This document shows, piece by piece, positions 56,229-64,000 of a stretch of DNA of 64,000 nt. The stretch spans positions 38,081,558 through 38,145,557 of the forward strand of contig CM049310.1 of the NCBI GenBank assembly GCA_026874595.1. Direction: 5' to 3'. A model generated the notes under the pieces. It was not told where the DNA came from. It made no database searches and was given only the letters and a program-made list of their open reading frames with translations. Each line of letters starts with the position of its first letter. The stretch's first letter is position 1. The position numbers and the translations under genes are program-made. The DNA is from Sipunculus nudus (lineage: Eukaryota > Annelida > Sipuncula > Golfingiida > Sipunculidae).

Positions 56229-56616
56229 TATATTTTCAGTTTTATGATTTAGAATGTCTGTGTTATGAAACTTCATTTGAACTCAGTGTTAAGGTGATAG
56301 CGTGATCTTTAAACTCCCTTCTTGGGACGAGAAAATTTCATATTTCTATATATCAATCATTTCCACAAAATTTGAAATATCAAATGTAAAGAGCTGCAGA
56401 AAAAAAAAAACAAGGCCTCCGAAGACCAAGGAGCACGTCAGATCTCAGGATAATCATCCCTTGTATATCTTAAATATACTTCACTTAACATGACCAGAAA
56501 GATTTTTATTTTAAGCACATAAATTTGAAATAAAACCACAATATTCGTTAGACAGAATCTCTGCTCGTGACTAACATTCTATAGAATTATCCGCAGTATG
56601 TCTAGGGGTATTTTAG
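56229..56616. other. Intergenic, no gene seen
   Basis: AT-rich, nothing recognised. Confidence 0.55.
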
Positions 56617-57643
56617 CATAAGTGCATAGTGCGTATCCGTAGTCCGCTTGCGTTGTCCGTATGCGTATAGTCCGTATCCGAAAGACTGTTTTCCATGAGT
56701 ACTGCTACATGTGTAGGATATATATAGCTGTACGTATGCGTAGTCCATGCTCCGTGTTGATTGGTGCTCGATGGCTGAAGATTTTCTTTCTCTGTAGGTC
56801 ATTTCACCATATATATTTATTGTACATTTCTAAATATTAGTAACAAAAGTTTGTTTGTTAAATTGATTAAATAAATTAAAATGCAATTTATATTTTCAAA
56901 AAGGATCATAATAATTATTATTTTACACGCGGTTCTGGTATTTACGGCTCAAGCATTTGGAAAACACGTGAATGTTCAAGAGAGGACAACAAATTTCAAC
57001 TTAATGCCAATCTGTTTGTTTTACGAAAGACTGATATTAGGAATGACATTTATACCAGTGGATATAGAGATTGTCCATACAGCAGATTGGAAAAACTCTA
57101 TGTTAAACCTGAAATTGACATGGTGATTTGTATGCGCAGTGCGAAAAAATCGCTCCCGGCAGCGTGCGGATGCAGTCCGTACTCCGTGTTGATAGGTGCT
57201 GGATGCCTGAAGGTCTATATTTTTATTTATAAATTTATATTTTCAAAAAAGGATCTTAATTATTATTATGTTACACGTGGTTCTTGTATTCACGGCTTAA
57301 CACGAGTATGTAAAAAGTGGACAGCAGAATTCAAGCAAATGCGCCAATATGTTTGGTTTCCGAAAGTCTGATGTCAGAAATGAAATTTATACCAGTAGAA
57401 ATAGAGATTATATAGCACAGCCTGAATTGGAAAACTCTAACCTGAAATTGACAAGGCTACTGGTAGTGCGCAAATATCGCTCCCGGCAGCGTGCGGATAC
57501 GGACTATATACGCATACGGACTACGCATGTGCATGAATGAAAACGACACAGTTGAAAAGTCTTCGAAAGCGAGTTTTCGGAATAGGCATGCGGACTACGC
57601 ATACGGACTATATATTTACGGATACGGACTATACGCACTTATG
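56617..57643. mobile_element. Inverted-repeat element with TACGGACTA-type ends and a tandem core
   Basis: The ends are CATAAGTGC at 56617 and GCACTTATG ending at 57643. Both subtermini are packed with the same motif in opposite orientation: TAGTCCG and GTCCGTAT on the left, ATACGGACTA and CGGATACGGACTA on the right. Between them are two tandem copies of a 347-bp unit (56885 and 57232) sharing AATTTATATTTTCAAAAA, TTATACCAGT and ATCGCTCCCGGCAGCGTGCG. No target duplication can be read and no transposase is present. Superfamily unknown. Confidence 0.55.
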
Positions 57644-59291
57644 GGAACGCCCGCGTGCATTATACAAAGATACAGCACAAGTTCATGGTCAGTCATAAAC
57701 ATATTTATGTTCCTATTTAATTTATTAGGCTTTTTATAATGACCTTTACTCATGACCAGCAAAACGTGGATGATGAGAGGGAAAATAAAATGTAAAAAAA
57801 AAAATAAAATAAGAAACAGCTGATTTATTCTTGCATATACGCATGCACGCGCACATGTAAACACACCTTTATTTTTTTCACGCATATAGTACGCATATAT
57901 GCGCGCACATAGAAACACACCTTTACCATGTCAGTATTGTAAAAAAATAAATAATAAGGCAGACAAAGACTCAGGCGCACATCAGATCTTAGGATAATCA
58001 TTCCTGATATATAACTATAATACATGTACTTTTTTTAAATTTATTTCAAAACAATACAGATACACAAACACATGTAATGATACAGTACAAAAGAACAACA
58101 AATGGCACTGCACACGGACGAGATACATATTAGTATATTCCTACAACAAGAGTTCAATATATGATATTTTTATCATGCAGAGTAGAGTAACATTTATAAT
58201 CAATCATCTACACTCAGAAAGCTATTCAATCTGTTCCATAATGAATTATGTTGAATAAGTTTCCCTTTATGAGTTTCCAATTATCTCTCAATAGTATAGT
58301 ATAATTTTATATGTTTAACAGCCGCATTTAGAGACAAAGGGTATTCTTTACATCTTGCTACATAAATATAATGTTTTATCAACAGGATAATTTTGTCTAA
58401 CAATTTATCAGAACTTACATTGAACAGTATTATATCTCTAGCATATATCATTGGCAGGTTTAAGGTGTCTTATACATGTACTGAATATAAAATACCCAGA
58501 AAGAACTTTATATCATAAGCACATAAATTCGAAATAAACCTATATAATATAGGCCTAATAAAATATTAGTAGGGTTATACAGCAAAGCCTTGGATAAAAA
58601 AAAACTCTATAATACAATTTTATTCATAATACAGACATAACCGATAAAAACTGCTCCTGGTATTTTTAATATAACCACGCCGTAGAGTCATTATCGGGCG
58701 TCAATGAACATCGTATATGATTTGAGTTATAAGTAAGGTTATAGAGTACCAAGCATATTTCATTTTCCAAAAAATTGGTTGTAAAATCATGTTCGATGAT
58801 CGAAAGCAGAAAAACGACCGATGATCGATTATTAATTAAATATTTTATGTACCTTATGTATTATGTACCTTCTATATTAAATATTTGCTGTATAGAATTA
58901 TACAGGGAATTGTATGCTATATATAGTCCATTGCATCCCCCATATAAAATCCAGATGGTTATTGTATCAGTTTCCTTTCTCGCCAAAAGATGTCAGCACA
59001 CATCGGTAAGATCGATCATGATCATCATTACAAGAAAATATTTCTTACTCCTTACTCCGTTTACGTACCAAGTTCCCTGTAAGTGCGCTAACACAATTAA
59101 TCCAGAACAGCGGTTCGACCTGTGAACAAATTATTGGACAACATTCAAAATCCTTATTTGATCTAAGTGTAAGATTACATTTCGTATTTTAAGTAGCGAT
59201 GTACTGCAAGCGTTGACATAAAATCAAAGGGTTTACGATTTCATTCATGTTCACAATAGCGCCCAATAGATATTCCTCCGCCCACTAGTAA
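57644..59291. other. Intergenic, no gene seen
   Basis: AT-rich. No coding evidence; a short GCGCACAT/GCATATACGCATG-rich stretch at 57830-57910. Confidence 0.55.
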
Positions 59292-59299
59292 ACTTCCGG
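59292..59299 (-). promoter_or_regulatory. ETS/GABP-type promoter motif
   Basis: ACTTCCGG is the reverse complement of CCGGAAGT, the consensus of ETS-family activators common in housekeeping promoters. It sits in a small CpG-richer patch (TTCCGGCCGCCGC) about 130 bp upstream of the candidate start codon at 59423. Functional role is inferred. Confidence 0.45.
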
Positions 59300-59422
59300 C
59301 CGCCGCAGACAGATGATCAGAGACAAACCCGGTACATGGATACAGTCTTGTGAAGTTCGTAATATAAACAAAATCGGATTACTAATCTGTCATCAACACA
59401 ATATGAGACACACGCAGTAATA

Positions 59423-59510
59423 ATGGCTGGAATTTTAAGAAAGAAATCCACCCCAAAAGAGGCTGACATCGGGGTATGGCAGCGAATCGAAGGCTGGCTC
59501 AATGTTTGGG
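59423..59510 (+). CDS. First coding exon of an unidentified host gene
   Basis: An ATG (context GTAATAATGG) opens a frame of 29 codons plus one base: MAGILRKKSTPKEADIGVWQ, RIEGWLNVW. It ends exactly at a consensus splice donor, TTTGGG|GTAAGT. The peptide is non-repetitive and has ordinary cytosolic composition: a basic start and a Trp-rich amphipathic end. No signal peptide or membrane segment. An ETS-type motif and short CpG patch lie upstream, as expected for a housekeeping promoter. I do not recognise the family. Later exons would lie in the 4.5 kb that follow or beyond the window; none could be supported. The neighbouring DNA is free of recognisable mobile elements, which also favours a host gene. 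Confidence 0.6.
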
Positions 59511-62500
59511 GTAAGTTTTTGTGGTTCAAAGGCTGAGTTGGATAGAGAGAAAGTGAGAGAGATATGTGAAAACGGGAGAAAACGGTTATAAATGTGACAT
59601 AAGTTAATGATCCTACTCGGTATGAAACGGACAGTGTTATTTTGTGATAAATTTTGAACTTATAAATGTAGTTCAGTATGAAATCACAGTTATATTGGTC
59701 AGCCCCGGACAAAACCATGACCTGAGCCGAGTCATGACTCACTGTGTTTATTTGTGGTTCCTTGACCCAGGGTTGTCACATAATCTGTAAAAACTATCAC
59801 TTTTACCGTTAGAGTTTTCAAAAACAGCTGAACTCTTAATAACGTTTTTTTATTAATAGTGAACTTTTTCATTTTGTTTTCTTTGATTATTACCTTATCA
59901 TCTAAAGATATATATATGAAGGAATAAGGCTTACAACTATTGACAGAATTGTTAAAATAATAAAATGATGATATTGTGATATATATATTTTATATATATA
60001 TAATCATATATAAGCACAAAATGTGTAAATAATTGATTTAGTCCTAATTTGGTCATCAATAATTTTATATGAAACCATATGTTTAATTATAGTCACAAAT
60101 GATTAATTAAAATATCATGAATATCAATTAAAAGTATAAAAAGAGGTTATTAACTGTCAGAAATAAATTTTTGATCATATTGAACAAGTAAATTTAAGTA
60201 CTCCCAAATTGTCATGGGTGGGGGGGGGGGTTCCTTTATTTCCCACAAACAAAGGGAAAATCTCAAACCTGCCATTATGAAGATTCTCTGCAAACATGAT
60301 CTATCGTGCACATTGGTGCCATGTTGAGCCCTCACCAAGTAACAAACCCAAGCACAGGTTAAGTGGGTATAAATGTATTGCCTCTATTCATAGTTACAGT
60401 TGTTGTTATTTAATGACACTTTTGTTTGGTCTAGCTATTGGGGAAATGTTTAATAAATAGGTTATTGACCACGATTTCAAAACCAAAAGAATTATTGAAT
60501 CGTCATGAAGGTAACGATAAAATCTGGATTTATATATGTTTCTTGTGGCTGTCACCATGTGCGCAATATGGTTGGGGGGGGGGGGGGGGGGGGGCTTACA
60601 ATGTTATACCCCCCTGTCCAACATTTTGCTAATAAAATGAATTATGGAGACATTTTATTAAAAAATCATTAAGATTTATAGATAATCTAAATAAGAATGT
60701 TCTGGTTCTGGGCAAGAGGTTTTACTTGTAGGTTTCTGAACCCCACCCCCCCCCCCCCCCCCCCCCCCACCCCCCCCCCCCCAGAATTGAGGTTGTTGGT
60801 CCCCCACTGGTAAAATTATTTTTTTTTTCAATTATATTGAGAAAATTAGGGGGTTGGCAGGGGTAAAATATGGGATAAACCATCACAGAGGTGGGGTTTG
60901 GGTGTTGTAAAATACCTGTACATGACACCTTTTTCATTCAGCCGAGGATTTACCAATGTGATGGGTAAAGCCTGCAAGCCCTGTTTGTAAAGTCATTATT
61001 TTGAGTGATGCCCATCAAAGCTACATGTTATGGCCATACTTTTGATTCTACAAGTAAATATAACATCATGTGTCACATACAGTGTTATTTATGGACTAAG
61101 TCATAAAGGTGTTGATTCAATTCCAATGAAAGGGTACATGCCAACTGTAGGATTCACTGTACATGGGGCTTATCCATTAATGCTGCACTCTGGGGAAATA
61201 GCTGGCGCTGTAAGCTCCACCAGAGTTCATGGTAACTTCCTTATGAGCAAAACAGAAGGGGTTTATATCTTGCCCTTCGACCCAGGCTGCAGTCCTTGGG
61301 AAATGCTTGGGTGTCTGGAACAAAAACCTCAAATACTTCCCCATCCATGGAGTAAAAGTCGCCTTATCATCAGAAATTGAGTCATTGATGTTGAATAGTG
61401 GATATAAATTCAACAGCCTAGAACTGGTAGAAGGCTAAAGTTCTGTTAGATGTATCATGGTTATTATGTACAGGGTAAGGGCATGAAAACTAGTCCCTTT
61501 TTCTGAGAGGGATTTATCCCATTGATGATAAATGCAGGAGTGTGGAGTGGGTCAGGTTGAAATGAATTTTGTGGGAAACTTAAATTTTGATTTGGATGCC
61601 TTGTTTCTGATAACAGGTTATTTTACTTATAATTTATGTGGCTATTAAAAAGTTAGCTTCACATGGGGTGTGCCATTGGTCAGAGTAAAACACTTTGACA
61701 AGTGAGGCATCATCTGGATATATTATTATAGACAAAATAAAGCATAAATTTTATATTGTCACTGTGCAGAGGTATGGTATGTCAGTGGAAGTAAGGCAGT
61801 GATTACCATTTGCTGCTTGGTCTAGACAACAGTCTGGTGACTGGGAGCTCAGCAGAGTGTCTAGTTAATCTTTTTATTTAAAGTAACTACAAAACCTCAA
61901 AACAGCGCCACCACAGGGAACTTATTATAAAGAGATTGCACTTTTTAAAGGTGGTCATCTATGGACGGTCTTATATAAAGAGAGAAAAAAAGGAGACAAA
62001 TGGGTATGAACAAGTAGTCGTTTTGTGGTGATCACTAAAGATTTGTGGTTGTTATGCAAGGTTTTATGTATTGTTTCCCCCAGGTAATACCAATATGATA
62101 ATAATATTATAAAAAATAAATATATATAGTGAAACTTGCCAAGCATACTGTGTAGGGTACCTTGTATTAATTATTATTTTTCATTTGTTTAAATGTTTTG
62201 TATACCCACAGCCAGGGCTTGTCATCACCTCATTCTGTACAATAAAAGAATATTACAGAAATATCTAGTTATGAAAAGATTATAATATATGACTCACATT
62301 GCAGAGCTTTGTGCATTCCTTTGATACATAAACTTTTAAAGCAAAAGTATCAGGGTTGGCCCAGTATCAATTAGGGGTATCACTCAGAATTAGAACACCT
62401 GCTGAAAAAGGCTCCAGAAATACTCCATTCAGTACACTCATTATCAGCTTAATTAGAGCCTGGCAACATCAGCTCAGCAGGACTCTCTCTGGGGTACAAG

Positions 62501-64000
62501 TACCTGCTAATGATAAACTAAACTCAAAGGGATGGCCAGTGGGGGACTCCTCTTTAGCTGGGGGAGTTCCCCTTGCTGATGTTTAATTGTGGTTCCCATT
62601 GTCATTTTAGTTTTATTGATAAATGTTTTGCCTAAGGTTGAACCTTGTGAAGTTTTATTGTAATAATGATACAAATCTTAAGTTACTTACCCTCTTTGAG
62701 GGATTATTGTGTGTTTGTCTGGCAATGGTATTAGGATACCTGTCTCTCCCCACACACACACACTTGCTTGGACTTGACTGATCTGAGCTTGACATGTCCT
62801 TCTTGACAAAGAGCCATACTATGATACCTAGATACTTTGAAAGTTTAAGATATAATTATTGCAGCTGTCTATATTGTGATAATCCAGGACATATGTTATT
62901 GCCTCAACCTTATCTTGGCTGTCCACAAAGGTTTATTAAATTCATTGACAAATTCTTGAGTCATTTCATGCAGAGAAGTGGTGAACTAGAACCTTAGAGC
63001 TTATTACATGAAAGTGCACAAACTGTTCAGAAGGGGTCACATCCTTAGACATAGAGATGTTTATGCCAGATGTATTGCATGAGAGCTGAGCGTATGTCTC
63101 TATTGATTTAGACTGTAGTCTGAACAGATGTCAAAACACATGCTTTTAACCTATCATATTTACTGACCCCCAGGGGACCGGCACACTGCAGTAATGCATT
63201 TCCATAATATTTATATGTGAGTTTTTGGGGACTTTATGACTGCGTAGGTCGGTCTTGTAAAACTTTGAAGATGTTTGTGACTCCCCATGTGTTACACACA
63301 CGGCAGGACAACCAAGTCAAATGATCACATCAGTGGTATTTACCAAGTGTTTAACAGGCCTACATGTAACATGTGCTCTTGTCATGGTGTTTAGAAGTAC
63401 AAAGATCAGAGCAACCAGTCTTCTTATAATTAATATATAAGTACTGATTGTAGAAGACTTCCACAATCAGTACTTATAATAGTTTAAAATAAAATGGCAG
63501 AATGAAAAGAACTTGGCTTTTAAGGAGTTCAATTTACAGCAAGAAATACTGACAGGGTACTTTTTTAAGCACCTTAATTCTTAACAAAGGCCAAGATGTG
63601 TTGACCATATATGTTAGATTCCTCATGAATGTTTTGGCAGGAAATTTTTCTTATCTAATGATTTATTTGCTCATATTTCTTATAGAAACATACACTGTAG
63701 TGTTTGGGCATATGAATGCCTTCTGCTTAAATGTCACTTCAAGTTAAGGTCTTTGTAATTAAAGAAACCAAACAATCATTATCAATCAAATTACTACACT
63801 AACATGGTATGTACAAAGTATTTTTGCCAGATACAGGTACTTCAAATCTATGTATTTTCTCAGAGCCAGAGAGGGATGTCTGTAATGTTTGAATTCTGGT
63901 AATATATGAATGTTATGAGAAGGCTTTTGAAGAAACTTCCCCAACTTCCTTTTCTTCCTGGAAATTTCCCTCACTTCCCTGGGTAGGGGAGAAATAAAGA
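59511..64000 (+). other. Probable first intron of the host gene, or intergenic
   Basis: No exon recognised. Contains a G run at 60221-60230, a 21-base G run at 60574-60594, C runs at 60746-60768 and 60770-60782, and a perfect hairpin at 63437-63477. Open frames such as 61030-61380 and 62794-62997 show no domain or convincing splice context. Confidence 0.4.
63437..63477. repeat. Perfect 15-bp hairpin
   Basis: ATAAGTACTGATTGT (63437-63451) and its exact reverse complement (63463-63477), with an 11-base loop. Confidence 0.9.

Noticed and set aside
61030-61380. 116-codon open frame downstream of the host exon
   Set aside because: No domain and no acceptor in the right phase for the exon at 59423-59510. 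Probably chance in long intron sequence.
1-64000. tRNA, rRNA or other structured RNA genes
   Set aside because: No cloverleaf with A and B box spacing or rRNA core was recognised by eye. The tRNA-like matches found are primer sites of LTR elements.

Overview
The window looks like a gene-poor, repeat-rich stretch of an animal nuclear genome, most likely a mollusc and probably a bivalve. This rests on AT-rich non-coding DNA, long (TA)n microsatellites, GTCC/GACA-type tetranucleotide tracts, many short inverted-repeat elements with poly-G/C runs, Ty3/gypsy LTR retrotransposons and CR1/L2-like LINE debris. No bacterial, organellar or RNA genes were recognised. The species call is inference.

Layout. 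9-4732: a nearly intact Ty3/gypsy retrotransposon with one 1363-codon gag-pol frame, 170-bp LTRs and a GGTTG target-site duplication. 4733-10036: intergenic DNA with (TA)n tracts, a hAT-like MITE, a near-perfect hairpin, a decayed CR1/L2-like LINE, and a 1-kb inverted-repeat element (A) bounded by (TA)n on both sides. 10037-26665: mostly unique AT-rich sequence with a tandem repeat rich in AGGTCA half-sites, a hAT-like insertion inside a copy of a dispersed repeat, a second (TA)n-bounded element (B), a 165-bp MITE, a LINE fragment and two possible exons of a host gene on the minus strand. 26666-27694: a Tigger/pogo-like remnant.

The centre, 27807-45539, is a three-level nest. The outer element is a minus-strand Ty3/gypsy retrotransposon with 1.1-kb LTRs, an ATCAT target-site duplication and integrase encoded upstream of reverse transcriptase (Gmr1-like order). 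Inserted in its 5' leader is a plus-strand LTR element (33481-44068, GTAT duplication, tRNA-Lys primer site) that carries gag and protease but no reverse transcriptase or integrase. Inserted in that element's leader is a 4.5-kb DNA transposon (33977-38456, TTAA flanks). It has a minus-strand THAP-domain gene and a convergent plus-strand gene that resembles P2X7-ballast-like cysteine proteins. All three look coding-defective or non-autonomous.

45545-64000 holds more dispersed repeats, a minus-strand gypsy remnant with a tRNA-Leu primer site, a pogo-like MITE, an inverted-repeat element built on a 347-bp tandem duplication, and the best host-gene candidate: a short first coding exon at 59423-59510 with a GTAAGT donor and an upstream ETS-type ACTTCCGG motif. 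Its later exons were not identified in the window.
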